A stretch of 64,000 nucleotides of DNA. Origin: Xanthoparmelia taractica. Lineage: Eukaryota > Ascomycota > Lecanoromycetes > Lecanorales > Parmeliaceae. The position numbers were made by a program, and so were the translations under genes. The notes under the pieces are model-generated. The model did not search any database. It was not told where the DNA came from and saw only the letters and a program-made list of their open reading frames with translations. Below, piece after piece: positions 33,481-46,198 of the stretch (position 1 is the first letter of the stretch; each line of letters starts with the position of its first letter). The stretch is from the NCBI GenBank assembly GCA_033085395.1, contig MU853185.1:217463-281462 (forward strand), in the 5' to 3' direction.

Positions 33481-34606
33481 ATAGACATCAATTAAAATAC
33501 TCTTTCAACTCGGGTTCCCACGCAAAGCATTGCTTGCTGAAAGATCTTCAAATTAGCTGTACCCTTATTATGATTGCTACCCATGAAAGCCTGGCAAATG
33601 TGAGAAGCCTTATGTCGACCAAGGACCCAGACGGCGTGCAAGAAGGATATGGCAAAACGCGAGGTAACCACCCCAGCGTGTCGAAGCCTCAAAAAGATGC
33701 GCTGTCGGAAATGCAATATTTGTTTAAAAGTGGGCTTTGAAATAAATAATCCATTTGGGTGAGGACAAGCTTGAACTGCTATATCATATACCCGTTTTCC
33801 TTCCGAGTGGTAACCTTTTGTTCCGTTAAATTTTGCAGCAAGGGCATTGCAATGAGAAGACGTGAACCTTACCGTTGTCATCGTTCAAAAGAGATTCCAT
33901 ACAATTCCCCAATATCCACCCACTGATTCAATCCAAAAAGCACCACCTCTACATTCGCGACCGCTGCTAGCAGACAGGACGAACTAAGTTTTCCCCGCCC
34001 AATGACACGAGGTAAAAACTCGCATGGTCCCTCCAGGGTGTTTGTGCCATTGTAGGTCCTGACCCAAGGTTCTGTTTAATTAAATCATAGAGGAGCTAAA
34101 ATTCGCCCACACCTTGTTGATCTCACACGGATTGAAGAATCAGATTCTCGTTTCGCTACGGCCACATAGCACTCCCACTAACCGGTAGATAGGATCGCGA
34201 GAGCGAGAAACGGCACGTTACTAGTACTTATAAGTTAAACATTTTCGCTTTTTTTCTTTTTTGGACGTTGTATACAGTCCAGACGCAATTTGGACCCGTT
34301 GAGCGGAATATAAAGGGGGAGTATGCGGAGTTGCCGGGATGAATGATTGGGGACAGGAACCTTGGAGGGAAGGGGGATTGTTCGGGAGAAAAAGCTGGTG
34401 AATGTTTTGATTGAAAGTTGTTTGAGAGATTGGGTTGGGAGTGTGCGTGGACCTTAGTGCGTGGATTTCTGGAAAATGTGGAAGCCATAAGATCGCAATG
34501 TGAACCTGTAATATTTACCCTTTCCTTTCAACTCGCAATTGCGGGTCAAGGAAGCTGGTGCAGTGAAAATCATCCACATATCATTCTTGAACCCTAGATA
34601 CAATTA
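33481..34606. other. No confident gene
   Basis: A 129-codon minus-strand frame (33492-33881) crosses the repeat edge and shows no motif. Another at 34228-34488 is Ser/Pro/Asn rich and uninformative. Promoter-like features could not be identified. Confidence 0.35.
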
Positions 34607-35774
34607 CTATGGTACATATTTGGTCAGTTCCAAACACTCCCTCTGTTCCGCATTCTCAATCTTGTTCCACCAATGCTCCGGCGCTTTCCCACCCCTTATC
34701 TTTCCCCTCGCCTGCTTCTCCAGAAATTCCTCTCTGGACTTCGGCCCATAGTGATGCAAGCCCCATCTATCCCTCGTGATCGGTTTCCGATCGCATGACT
34801 TGTCGATTTTATCGCCATGCTCGCCAACTTGTATGGCTCCATTCTTTAAGATTGCTACGCAATGACAGTTCCACATTGTACCGAACAGGGCCGTGCGCAC
34901 AAAAGTCTTGACCTTTAGATTGTCGTTGCGAGGATCATCAACGATACACTTGTTAAAAGCTTTGCGAGGCCCTTCCAAAGGTCTGGTAAGTAAACCCGCG
35001 GAGCTGTGGACGAGCCAGTTGACACCGACAGCGCCAACGGTATCATTGCGCGCCCAGTCATGAAGAAAGTCCGAAAGTGTTTCGCCGCCTGTCATTTCCA
35101 GGAACTCGTCGGCGTCGAGGAATCCCATCCATGTGTGCTTGTCGCCAAACATCTGTACGCATCCGGTGTAGTACTTCTCTTGGATGCCTTTTCGTTCGCC
35201 TAGTTTGTCTGATTGGATATGAGGTTGAAAGTAAACCCACGTGATGGCGGATGAAGGGATAGGATAGGATGCGCTGGAGAGTGGGGGCTCGGAACCGTCG
35301 TCAAAAATGTAGAAGCGGCGGATGCCGTGGTGGAAGTAGTGGTGGGTGAAGAACTCGGAAAGGTCCATGGATTGGTTCTTCACTATGACGCGCGCTTAGT
35401 ACTCTACTGTGTCGACTTTTATGATGGGCCTTAAGGTACTAACCTGCCATACAAATTGCCAAGTACTCTTCATTGTCCGGAGGCGGAAGCATAGGGAATG
35501 GCGCTGGTGAGGGAACTTTCCCTGATGGAATCATACCGTTGTGCAGTTGCGCATCGAAGTCTGGTAGGTTGTCGCCAGCGAAAGCCGATGCAGCAGATGC
35601 AGCAGACTTCTTTGCTTGCTTGGACAGAGAATTCAAAGTCTTGCGTAACTCTCCTTCGCTACTAGCGTTGAACCATAGTAGAGATAGGAGAGCGCACGCA
35701 ATGATAAAGCATACGACACGTTTGGATGGCTTACACCTCAGTGGCCTGTCCAAATGACCGTTTTGGTGGGCCAT
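34607..35774 (-). CDS. Golgi-type glycosyltransferase (GT92/DUF23-like)
   Basis: Minus-strand exons 35774-35444 and 35382-34607 (61-bp intron, GTTAGT, GTACTAAG, CATAG) give 368 codons. Residues about 19-37 (RVVCFIIACALLSLLWFNA) form a single N-terminal membrane anchor, as in type II Golgi enzymes. The lumenal domain has YFHHGIRRFYIFDDGSEP near residue 126 and WMGFLDADEFLE near residue 205, with a D-x-D metal-sugar-nucleotide motif; HYGPKSREEFLEK follows. These are hallmarks of the DUF23/GT92 and related glycosyltransferase fold. The donor sugar and acceptor are unknown; it probably acts on glycoproteins or glycolipids of the secretory path. Confidence 0.82.
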
Positions 35775-37690
35775 GACCAGTCCGTCGTATGATGTCTAGT
35801 AGGATAAACAGATGAAAAGACCAAAGAAATAGAGGAACATACTGCGACTGCAAGTATGCAAAGAAAATTTGGATGGTCCAGGATAGCTCCTTATCTTAGG
35901 CGAGCAATTCCGCATGCCAAGACTAGTATATCATATGGTTTGAAATGCCCTCTAATTTGCTCTTTAAAGGCTTGACAAACGTCCATAGGCTGCACTTAAA
36001 GGGAATTGGTGCGCCAAGACCACAGTATGATGGTTGCTGTAGGTCGCGTGCTCGTGAACAGCGGATTGTCTTATCGACCAGGAAGTTCAAGTGATCTTCC
36101 CCATAGATTTATCAGTTGCCTAGGATGAGCACCGCTTCCTAGATACAAATCCGAGGTGACGCGGCATTTCAGTCCTGCAATGTCGGCATGGATTTGTGCA
36201 TATGGTCGAAGTGCTGCCTGCTTGCCGATTTGTGTAACAGTTTCAGTGTGGCGAGGAAGTTGAGATAAGTGACTTCATCGAGCGCCAAAGCAAGTCGTGG
36301 ATTTATACTTGCTATGTAAGAATCAGGTAGGCATCTGAGGAGAAGAAGTCCTCGCGTAAGTGCAACGTTCATGTTCACCCGTAAAGCACGATCAGTGGAG
36401 AAACAGGGGGCAACCGATTTCGCCGAAACTGATGTCCAGGCAATGTTAGACCTGAGAGACCTCTCTCTGAAAAGAGACTACGGTGTTTAAGCATAGATTC
36501 GAACTCGTATACTCCATGCATCACATTCAAGGTCCGCATAGAGCAGAACGACGTTCAAACAGCCCCGAGAGTGACGGACACAGGAGGATAGGCTGATGTG
36601 GAATAGCCCATCACCCTTGTTTGCTACTTGTATGCGCACTTAGAGCGTCGGGCTGCATCTTTCGGTGGAGAAAAGGAAGGGGAAGGAGAGCAAGACGGAC
36701 GCCCTCCGAATGCCAGGAAGATTCATCATCATTTTCTCATGGCTGCAACAGTTGGGCCTTGTACGGAAGAAGGCACATTTTGAAGAACCTACTGTTGAGA
36801 CCTATGCGAGAATCCGCGGATGCTGGGCATCAAAGATCGAGAGTAAGCAGTGAGTACATTTAAGGCCACAGCTAGGAATACATACTCAACTCAGAAAGCG
36901 GCGAAGCAGCAAACAAGACGTAAACCACGTGATGAGATGAATGAAATTGCAGTCTGGAAATTCCGAGCACGGGCAGAATTTGAAGCCAGGTGACAGGGAA
37001 AGGTGGGGACGATGGTCCGCAGAAGACCATATTGACGGCGAAGTCTGAGTTATCGTTGATCCATAATATGCTAAATGCAAATTTAACCTCAAGAGAGCTT
37101 AAGTGGTCTCTCTCAGTCGTTATCGCTCAAGAGCGTCCGTGCTAATATTCGTAGCTTTGGAGGAAATGCTTATCAAAATATTATAGCTTCAGGGGATATC
37201 ACAGCGCGTCTGATGATAACCGCTCGGACAGTGTAAGGTGGCGTGAGAGGCACAGAGGGTGAGGGGGTGAGAATGGTGTTATGGTTTGCTCTGTTGGTCT
37301 GTTGTTGTTGTCGCTTGATTGACTTTACGTACGTTAAGTACCTTACCTTACCTAAGTACTTCTAGATAAGGGATGCGGCTAAATTTATAGCGTCAAAGAT
37401 GACGTATAGGGAAGAAGCATGAGGAGCATCCACTTGCTGTTGAGCTCATACCCCATTAATACCTCTTTAAAATCTTACATACAGCACAAGCCACTGATAC
37501 ATCTCCGAGCCGAGAGACAAGGAAACTTCAGTCATCTTTCATTCGCTACTATCTACCGTCGAAAAGGGAAACAGCTCAGCAACCCCTCTTTCCCACACCC
37601 AAATCTCACCCTCCGATCCGCACAACCCGTAGCCTTGCAGAAAGAGCGGAATTCCTCGTTACCTACATCATAAATCTCACCCCGCCAGCC
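35775..37690. other. Intergenic, no gene recognised
   Basis: About 1.9 kb without a convincing ORF on either strand. Short frames at 36169-36378, 36621-36863 and 37419-37673 lack motifs. AAGTACCTTACCTTACCTAAGTACTT-type sequence at about 37335-37362 is a small imperfect palindrome. The last 270 bp are probably the 5' UTR of the next gene. Confidence 0.4.
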
Positions 37691-38296
37691 ATGATCTCTT
37701 CAACTTCCAAGGCATTCCTATCCACCATGGTGCGCCCCTGCCGCCTGCGAGCTCCTTCGCATACCCGAATTGCTACGGTCAAGCAGCAAGCGCGTTTTCT
37801 ACAGCCATTACCCGAAGTACCAGCTCAACGCCAGTTTTCTCAAACCTTTCCCTCCGCCTTGCCTAGGAAGGATTCGCAGAATAAGGACAGCATCAACACG
37901 GAGGCGACCGAGTATAGTAAGAGTGCAACGGACGATGAGGGTGCAAGGCAGGAGGATGCCGCTTTCAATCCCGATATTACAGACCCTCAACAACAGATGG
38001 ACAAAGCTGGCGAGGGCACAGGAGAAGGCACAGTGAGCAGATCTAGCCCACATGTACGACGTGGTCGTCTTAAGGCTCTCACATTCTACATGTTTCCGAG
38101 GTCGAGTACTAATGTAGTGTCGCCGTAGGGTACAAACAACCCTCTCGAGGTCAGCCCAGCCAACCCGGAAGTAAGCAAGCAACGAGGAGGAACAGAGGGC
38201 GGAGCAGAGAGCTCGAGCAGCAGCTCTAATGGTGAGAGCGACAGAAAGAGGTCGAGTGGAGGCTCCAGTCCGAACAAGGGGAGCAAGGTCACTTGA
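37691..38296 (+). CDS. Mitochondrial-type unknown protein
   Basis: Exons 37691-38032 and 38129-38296 (96-bp intron, GTGAGC, TACTAAT, CCGTAG) give 169 codons. The first 50 residues lack acidic residues and are rich in Arg, Ser and Ala (MVRPCRLRAPSHTRIATVKQ), typical of a mitochondrial import signal with cleavage near RQFSQT. The rest is short and disordered; the join reads AGEGTGTNNPLEVSPANPEV, a pattern I recall in small fungal mitochondrial proteins. No function is known. The start may be the Met at 37727. Confidence 0.7.
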
Positions 38297-38915
38297 AGAG
38301 TGAAGCAAGAGCAAACATTTGGGTTTAGAAGCGGGCAGTATGGTTGTGTTGGTAAAGAGCCCAGCACTCGATTCACGTTTCCAGGATTTGACATATGTCC
38401 GCGATGGTCCGTCAATCTTGCCAGTCCGCCTCGATACCATACCCCTGTCACAACCGCGCTATTCGGTGCCATTTGAGTAAATTGGCATCCCCCTTATCAG
38501 CAGTGAGATGCACAAAGATATATTCGGACGGGCTCGGCAAGATGCATAATGAAATGGCCATGGCGTAAATGAAACATGCAGGCTTGGGCTATGCAATGGA
38601 TGATAGAAGCATGAGGATTCATAATCGTTTCACATAATTGCGGGGAAGAGGTTCATAATAGCGGTGTGAAAAGGTCAACCGCTTCGTTGACTGGTTGAGG
38701 CTGCATGGTTTCAGAAGTTCGGATGATAAAAATAGATGTTTCTGCATTCGCCATTTCACACAGCCTCCTTCTCCCAATCTTAGCATTACCATCAAATCTA
38801 TCATCCTACTCTACCCATATTTCTAGCCAAGCCCACTTCTATCTCTGAAAATGAGTTGCTCAGGACTTAGTTCAGTCCTTCGACATCCAGGACCTGAGCG
38901 GTGGAGGTCATCAAG
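38297..38915. other. Intergenic
   Basis: No gene seen. A minus-strand 128-codon frame (38086-38472) lies antisense to the preceding gene and is a shadow. Confidence 0.4.
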
Positions 38916-39723
38916 ATGCCAGGCGTCCGTAAGCAGCACCCAACACTCGCATCAAGCCAAAGAACCCAGCTTCCATTCTGCAGACCGTATGCTAAAGACT
39001 ACTTCTTACCCATAGCACTAGATGCCTTAGCTCAAGTGAAAAGAGGTCTCCGCGGCCTCTTCAGCCGCCGCAAAAAGAAGAAGCAGCCTCCGAAGCCAGA
39101 GCCCACGCCCAGCTCCGATGCCCCCGCGGCCCCCGTTTCGCCTGTAGAAGCTCCAACTACGAGCAAAAGGAGTGTCTCGGAAGCCGAAGATGCCCCCGAA
39201 CCCGGTGCGCTTTTCGTTCAGGGGGTTTGTAGCGGACACCAGCAGCTGACGCTCGCTAGAAGAACCCGCCGGCCCACCACAGCACCCGGCAGCAGACCCT
39301 ACAACCACAACAGCCACCTCCTTGATGCCTGACTCACCGTCCGTAATTCGTCCCGCTTCTCCCTCTGCCGTCCTCCCTGCTTCCCATCCATCCGAGCGCC
39401 AATCTCACATCTCCGCGCCCTCTCAGATCGAAGACGCGAAAGCGATCGATCTGAACCCAGCGCGCGATATCAAGATCGAGGAAAGTGGTATCCAGACTGA
39501 AGCAAGCGATGTCAACCTCGAGGCACGAAGCAGCATCAAGCCCAAACTTGAGACAGGCATGAGCGCTACGAGCGGGCCGATGGGCGACCATATGGCGGAG
39601 GTATGGAGGGACAGCGACGTTGGGGCTAAGGAAGGGAGGCCTGTTGACCTAGAGGGCGGCAAGCTCTCTACAGCAGGAATAGCAGAAGGGCCGCAAGGTG
39701 GTCTCGAGGGTGGGAAGTTTTAA
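38916..39723 (+). CDS. Disordered unknown protein with basic N-terminus
   Basis: Exons 38916-38928, 39016-39204 and 39260-39723 give 221 codons in frame. Intron 1 (87 bp, GTAAGC...CATAG) is optional by frame; without it the ORF stays open, so the N-terminus is uncertain. Intron 2 (55 bp, GTGCGC...GCTGACGCTCGCTAG) is needed to reach the long final frame. The protein has LKRGLRGLFSRRKKKK-type basic sequence (VKRGLRGLFSRRKKKK), a Pro/Ser/Ala linker, then an acidic to neutral tail with Gly-rich DLEGGKL and GGLEGGKF near the end. It appears fully disordered. No family is recognised. Confidence 0.6.
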
Positions 39724-39920
39724 GTGAGAGTGGGCGGGCGGGCTCGATGCTCGAATTCCCCAGTGTTGGATGGATATGAAATTGAATCGGTGTGTCTGTA
39801 CCGAGAGCCCGTGTTGTTTCCCTTCGAAGGTCTGATACCCTTTTTGTGGAGCAAGAGAGGGGTTTCTACGAGTGATGAACTTGGTTGTTGACGCTGCCAG
39901 ACAGCTAGTCTGTCAGTCCG

Positions 39921-40520
39921 TTGAGGGAGTTTGGTAACAATGTTCTTATATATCCCCATCGCTCTGGACAAGCTTATCTACGCTTTCACCTCTCAGATGA
40001 TCAGTTGCTAGCTATATTACACCGCGTATCACACACATCCTACGCTGGCATCTACGCCCTTCACTCCTTCGCATCCATATCCTCCGCCATCTCTCCGCCA
40101 TCTCATCCAATACTTCCCACTTCCTCCCCTCTCACCGCCACTCCCCTCACATCCACCCTCCCATCCACCCCTTCCCCATTCCCAAAACACCACATCACCC
40201 CTTCCCTCACTCCCAGCGCTCCCCATTCCCCCCCCCCCCCCTTCCCCCAAAACACCCCCAAACCTACCTTGCATCCAACATCCTCCCAACCCAGCACACC
40301 CAGCAAACCGCCCATATCGCCCATATTGCCCATACCCACACACAGACATCCCCAAAAACCAAACTTCCACCTCCCCTACGAGCTCAACATACCACCGCCA
40401 ACCTTCCCTCCATCCCCCCTCCCTCCTTTCATAGAAAACGAGAATTGGTTTAGTGGTCAAAAGCCAGCAGCGATAGGCATAGGCATGCTTTAGGATATGA
40501 TACGATACGAGTTAAGATCT
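39921..40520. repeat. C-rich low-complexity tract
   Basis: A 190-codon plus frame here is Pro/Ser/Thr only, driven by C-rich simple sequence including a run of about 12 C at 40230-40241. It is probably not a gene. A poly-A run of about 14 lies further downstream near 40623. Confidence 0.5.
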
Positions 40521-41673
40521 GGATATGGATATGGGGGTGGAGATGGGTGTTTTAGTATTTTGAGTCTCTCTTAAGGTGAGGTAAGGTAGGGTAAGTGGGC
40601 GGGTATTGGGATGCTGGAATGGAAAAAAAAAAAAAATTCAGTGGTGCTCTTCGGCGGACCATTGTGGCAAGCAGAGCCAAGGCTAGTCGTGATGGGTAAG
40701 CGGCGGACGGCCGACCGTTTCTACGCAGGCCACGGTCCTCCTGTTCCCTCGCTACATCGTGGAGAGGCAGGGCTGGCGAATTTGGTCTCTGGATATCGCA
40801 ACCAATCTGTTGTTGTTGAGATGGTCGTCCACGCTGTATTTTTTGCCCAATAATCCGAATAAAGCCTTGTGTACAATTGTTGAACCACTGACAATCAATC
40901 CTGCTCTATATGGGAAAGGAAATGGAGCAGAGGCTAGAAGTAAGGGGACATCGAGCACATACCGACAAGAAGTGGGAGCAATAGGGGCCGAGCTACGCAA
41001 GCACTACTTATTTTAATCTTCTCCAATCGAAAGCACAGATGTCTAACCCTAGGTCGACCAATGGATAGTAGGCTCGAACATCAACAAACCGCCGGGAGCA
41101 AACGACATGCGGATCATAATATTGTAAGCACTTTCTTAAACAGTGGTCTACCTGTGAGCAATGTCGCATCTCATTTGCACATTGCTGAGATCCTCCTTCC
41201 TGTCGTCACCGAGTACGTATTTTATTTCGCTTCATAGCAACACTTGACCGACAGTGGAAACGGCTTTGAGGTTGTCCAAAAAAAGATTGTTATTTTCCTA
41301 CCTCTGTTATTATTATTAACTCACCTTGATGATTCGCTTGATTTCAACAGTCCGATGTACTCCTCCTCTAAATTACCGGCTCCTTCTCAAGCAGCAGTAA
41401 AAAGTTTCAAAACAAGAAAACCGTGCGCATATAAAGTGCATGGCAATAAGTGCAAAACTGTGGAGATTAGTTGCAACACGCATCGACTGGGGACTCGCCT
41501 GTACGACCTTGGACCCGTAGAAGAATGGTCAGCTCTTCTACCGTCGTCCGTTGGAACTATCTTGGCTGGCGATAGGACACCGGCCTGTTATACTGGTCTC
41601 GTCGGGGGTCGAGGTTCGAATACCTGTATATTGATCAGCATGAACAAGTCATAGTTCGGAATGGGTTAGATGC
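40521..41673. other. No confident gene
   Basis: ORFs at 40611-41016 on both strands and a 136-codon frame at 41244-41654 have no motif. Within the latter, GGTTCGAATACC (about 41613) resembles a tRNA T-arm, but no complete cloverleaf could be built. Confidence 0.35.
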
Positions 41674-42307
41674 TTACGATCGATGTTTCTCGTGATGCTT
41701 TTGCCGGTCTTTAGCATACTCGAATTCATCATAAGCATTGCTTGCATAGTCGTGATGTTTTCTCTGCTCTTGCGCGGTATGGTATCCATAAGGGTGCTTA
41801 CCTAGGAAGGCTTCTCGGTTGTTGGCATTTCTGTATCTAGATCAGTACTCCTTCAGGATTGACGCACCATGTGACTTACCTGAAGCTGTTGTCCCTATAA
41901 TTACTTGCTCGAGGATCTAGACGTTCATGCTGATGCGGAGTCAACCCGCCCGTATGTTTTTTGTAGTATTTTTGCTCTTGAATGCCCATTCTCTTAAGCT
42001 CGCTTTCAGCAGCTCTGAGTTCTTCTTTATATGCCGCGCGCGACATGTCTCTCGGTCTTGTGCTCCTACTGTATTGCGTATGCATTTCCTCTCTTTCACT
42101 GCCGCGAGGGAAACGGGCTGATCCATGGTGATGCTTACCATTGGGTCCCAACCCTTCCTCCCGTCCATAGCGTTGAGCATGAGCTTTCTCGAAGTACTCG
42201 TCCGTACCTGTATACATTGGAGTTCTGCTCAGGGAAGAGTCACCGTCTCGATCGCGGATCGTACCTCTTCGCCGACGGCTATGCGTAGCAAAGCCATCAT
42301 CATCCAT
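41674..42307 (-). CDS. Charged His/Arg-rich unknown protein
   Basis: Minus-strand exons 42307-41880 and 41830-41674 (49-bp intron, GTAAGT...GATACAG) give 194 codons. The sequence is highly charged (MDDDGFATHSRRRRGTIRDR, RAAYKEELRAAESELKRMGI) with many His and Tyr toward the end (KHHDYASNAYDEFEYAKDRQ). There is no signal peptide or membrane segment. A helical region at about residues 90-110 may be a short coiled coil. No known family. The intron is supported by consensus ends and a perfect frame join. Confidence 0.65.
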
Positions 42308-42963
42308 TCTTGTCAGTTTTGATAGAGGACTAAGCGTTCTCCTGATTGCGTTTCTATCGTTGAAAGTAGGGTGTAAAAATCGAAGATGTTGTGAATGTAG
42401 GAAGAGACTTGAGAACTGGAATGTGGTATTTATAAGTAATTCTGCAATCTACTTACAATGAGATTACTTTTAACCACGCTTGCACCATCTTTTGTGAATA
42501 AAGATGCAGGTCAATGAGCATGGATGTGAAACAATGATGTCTTCGATCCCCATTATGACTTCAACTGGCCTTTTGTTAGCCAATGATGCGATTGTTGCTC
42601 GTGCCCTTAGACCATAATGCCTCTCCTTGTGTTCCATTAGCTAGCCTCGTAAATCTTGGGCACTAGTTACTATGGTCCACAAATTTGGAGATACAAAGAC
42701 ATCCAGAGCGCCCGGCTTTGGTTAGTCACTGCTCTTTTGTTGGTGTTCTTTTGTTGATGTGGTTTTATTTCCTAATGGCGCTGGTACTATGCTGTAGCGT
42801 GTTTTTTGCATTGTCTTCATTGTATCAGCTCCTTTCTCTTAAGTTCAATGACACCTGCCCTTGAGGACCTTACATTCCACATAAAGTACTTCCTCTCCAT
42901 TGCAGACTCAAACCTTTTTTTCACCCACCTCAAGGAAGTCTTACCACAATAATATCGACAACA
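42308..42963. other. Divergent intergenic region
   Basis: It separates two divergent genes and should hold both promoters. No other feature is clear. Confidence 0.4.
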
Positions 42964-44446
42964 ATGGCCATCTTCGATTATCTTTTTCACAGCTTGACTT
43001 TTTTCTTTGGAATGCACCACTCTCCTACCACCGCGGGGAAGAGTGCGCTAGAACTGCTTGCACCAGAGCTTCAATTGCACATCTTGCTTAGTGCTGCGAC
43101 TCCCGAGGATCTTCACGCTCTCATTCAAGCAATACCTCGCCTTTACCAAGTTTTTCTACTCAATAAAGATATCGTTCTCTCGGCTGTGGCCCGTCGACAA
43201 TTCCACCCGGCCGTGATCTCAGACGCTCTATTTTTCGCGAAGATATCACAACTTCAGCAACCTTTACCACGCGACATAGTACTAGAGTCGTGCAGAGATT
43301 ATCCGAGCGAGCTGTATCAAGGGACGGTCATTCCCGTACCAATGTCAGTGGCACTGTGCAAGCTCGCAAGAAATGTCAGATTCTTCATCGAAGACTATGC
43401 CCGGAATACTCTACCACTGATAGAAGACCTGGGTAGGTCTTTAGATGTCAAGGTCTTGCCGGAGTACTCGCCAGAGAATCCTGTTCCTTACTCCCAGCTT
43501 TCAGACTCGGAGAGTGGAAGGCTCCAGAGAGCCTTTTGTCGCTTCGAGACCTACAGGTACCTTTTTGCACGGTGTTCCCCAGAACTTGACCACGACCTCC
43601 AAGAATGTGGTCAGGAGCCGTCTCTGACCCCTGCAGAGCAGGCGAGCCTCTTTCTTCTAAAGTTCCCTGATTTTCAGATCACTGAAATCATTTGCATCCG
43701 AGATTATCTATATCGCCGATTACGTGGTATCTTTAGTCGACTAGAGGACAACGCTGTCGATACTCTATCACCCGAAACTTTCAATTTTGATCCGGAGGCT
43801 GATGTTGAGTCCCTTGAATGGTCGTCCGGAATTTGGTTCTTCTGCAGCAGCGGTAAACATGAACAAGACCAACATCAAGAACATCTAATGTCACTCGGGC
43901 TCGCTTACATCCGTCGAATCTTTGAGTCGACAGGCGAGGAGCAGAAGGGTTTGTTTATTCGACATATTGATTCCGCTGTCATTAACCACTTAGAAGGTCA
44001 TTTCATTACGAAGGCTATCGGCTCATTAGGCTTTAATCCTGCTGGGGAAGACATTCCCTTGTTGGCGGAGACGGATCCACCTTTCGTGTACCAAGTCAAC
44101 CCAGACGTTGAACTGGATATCCCTGACGCTTGGCAATGGGCTCATCCTCGCGCACCACCACTAGAAGTCTCCGATTTATGTTTGAAGGGTTTGAGAGATT
44201 GGGGGTATGTCTTCTGGGATCTTGATAGACTTCGGGAGTCTGGTATCCTGGAGCGGAGGTAAGCCCGTGTCCGTGCCGCTGAGTAATCCAAAGTGCTAAC
44301 TTGCATCTAGTTGTGAAGACGTCCGCATGATCGACTTTGACGAATACGAAGCCGCACACGGCCCAAGTGTTCAGGAACGCGTGACTGGAATAACTTATCT
44401 CACGGAAGAAATTGAAGAATGGGTAGACTGGCAGCCTGGTCAATGA
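42964..44446 (+). CDS. F-box-like fungal protein
   Basis: Exons 42964-44258 and 44311-44446 (52-bp intron, GTAAGC, GTGCTAAC, CATCTAG) give 476 codons. Residues about 29-75 (LELLAPELQLHILLSAATPE, DLHALIQAIPRLYQVFL) match the start of F-box-like proteins of ascomycetes (LP-E-x-IxxxL...L..LxxASP). The rest is a long helical region, with YSQLSDSESGRLQRAFCRFE as a phrase I recall from similar uncharacterised fungal proteins, ending with WGYVFWDLDRL. Such proteins may link substrates to SCF ubiquitin ligases; that is by family analogy only. Confidence 0.7.
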
Positions 44447-45119
44447 TTCTCCACTGGGAAGATGTAAGATAGGGATAAGCATACGTTAGAGCAGAGGTTA
44501 ATGGGGATAGAGGGAAATCACAGCATGATGCTACTGGCATTTCTCAATAGAAGTAGTGATTCAGAAGACAGAGCCATTGAATTGTTTAAGCGAAGAAATC
44601 TCAATATGATCGTGCTTTCATCAAGAACTTTCAGGATCTAAGTCTTGGTCCTAACCATGACTTACGTCGCCAAATCCTCGCAGAGTAGACCATCTGTTTC
44701 CCCTTCCATAACCTAATTCAGCTCCCACAACCCAAGCCGGCTATAAGGAAAGTAACCCACGAGGAGACCAAAGGAGGCAACATCAAGCCCAGAACTGTGG
44801 CTCAGAAACGCCTTTCTCAAAGGACAGCTACCCAATGTTAAATCCGCACCCGTAGAATTTTTCCCATGCTGTGACACCTTCCGTCAAATTCTGCACTGAT
44901 CACATGCATGCTTTATCGCCGCCTCAGTGCTTGCTACTTCGCCTTTTCTCGGTGATCATTCGTATGGGCGACTCCTCGAAGTTGGTTGTATTGCCAGAGC
45001 TGGGACTGAGACTGGAGACTGATCTTCCGCGCAAAAGATATAGTATTGGGAATTAGTTCGTCTGCGCGGAGACAGAGGACTCGGGCACAAGCTGACGGTA
45101 TCAAGTATAATTATACCAA
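44447..45119. other. Intergenic
   Basis: No gene seen; a 61-codon frame at 44871 has no support. Confidence 0.4.
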
Positions 45120-45512
45120 TTACAGATCCTCCTGCCCTTTACTACTGACTGCCGCAATCCAACCTTTCAACTCCTCCATGCCCGACGCATCCTTTGTCTT
45201 CATCCTCTCCCTCGCTTCCTGATGCCTCTCTATCCTCTTCATGCGCTTGTAATACCTCTCTCCCTTCCGTGGCGGCTCTTCATACCACGGAAACTGCTTC
45301 GCGAGATCCAGCAGCTGCGACTGAACCTCACGGTCGCAATCTCTTACGTTAGCTGCATGCACAAGAGCGTGATGTTCGTCGCATTCTGGGAACTGGTTGC
45401 CGAAAGCTTTGATGAGAGGTTTGCCCCAGCCTATGCGGTTCTGGTAGATGAGAAGCCAGGCGCGGGCTTCTGCTGAACAGTGAGGTGTGCTGAGATCTTT
45501 TGAGGAGGCCAT
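45120..45512 (-). CDS. Small helical unknown protein
   Basis: A single-exon minus-strand ORF of 130 codons with good codon use. It starts MASSKDLSTPHCSAEARAWL and is helical and charged, with FPECDEHHALVHAANVRDCD in the middle and a basic stretch GERYYKRMKRIERHQEARER. There is no signal peptide. His/Cys-containing segments could bind metal, but no known motif fits. A coding gene is likely; function unknown. Confidence 0.6.
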   Translation of the reverse strand: MASSKDLSTPHCSAEARAWLLIYQNRIGWGKPLIKAFGNQFPECDEHHALVHAANVRDCDREVQSQLLDLAKQFPWYEEPPRKGERYYKRMKRIERHQEARERMKTKDASGMEELKGWIAAVSSKGQEDL

Positions 45513-46198
45513 GCGTTCTGGAAGACCTCGGTATTGGTAAGGGGACGGTTGAAGAGATTTTTTTGTTTTTGTGTTTTAGCTGGGGATAAAAGATAGGAAT
45601 GAAACGCACAGGAGAGAGAACAGTGTGAAAAGTTGGCTTTATAGAAAATCAAAAGCCAGCGTCAACACAGAGAGTATTCACCCACAGAGTGAATGCTAGA
45701 GAGTGAGACATTTCATTGTGCACTAAACTTTGTGGCTCTTAACAATACTTCGAAATATCAAATGAGTGGCATATTTAAAGAATGGCGGCATGGGTATGCT
45801 TCCCACCTTCCAAGCTTGTGAAGCGCGTGCGTGACACGAGCGCGTGATACGAGTGCATGGTCTGAGGAAAAGTGATTGTGAGTAGAGTGAGAGATTCAGT
45901 CAAGAACATGGCAACTGTCACAGAATTTTATCCAAGAAGTTTGGTGATTTCGTCAGTTTGAAGCTCGTGTCCTAATATACGCATATGCTTTCGATCACAT
46001 ATTTAATTCACACTTATTCACTTGCGTTGACACAGTCATTTCACACCCTCTGTTATCACCCTATCGCTTCCTAAGTTTTCTTTCGTTACTACCCCTCACT
46101 TACAAAGACTTAATATCAGATGTCCGTCGAATGTTTTTCACAAGTTTTTCACTTTTGATATCAGCACTTCCCACCCGCATTCAACTACTCTTTCCATC
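45513..46198. other. Divergent intergenic region
   Basis: It lies between two divergent genes; only promoter function is expected. Repeats of GCGTGxxACGAG occur near 45828-45855. Confidence 0.4.

Noticed and set aside
39921..40493. 190-codon Pro/Ser/Thr ORF
   Set aside because: Driven by C-rich simple sequence; no motif or leader.
41560..41640. tRNA-like sequence (GGTTCGAATACC and a possible anticodon stem)
   Set aside because: The T-stem and acceptor stem do not pair, and the variable region is too long; no complete cloverleaf.
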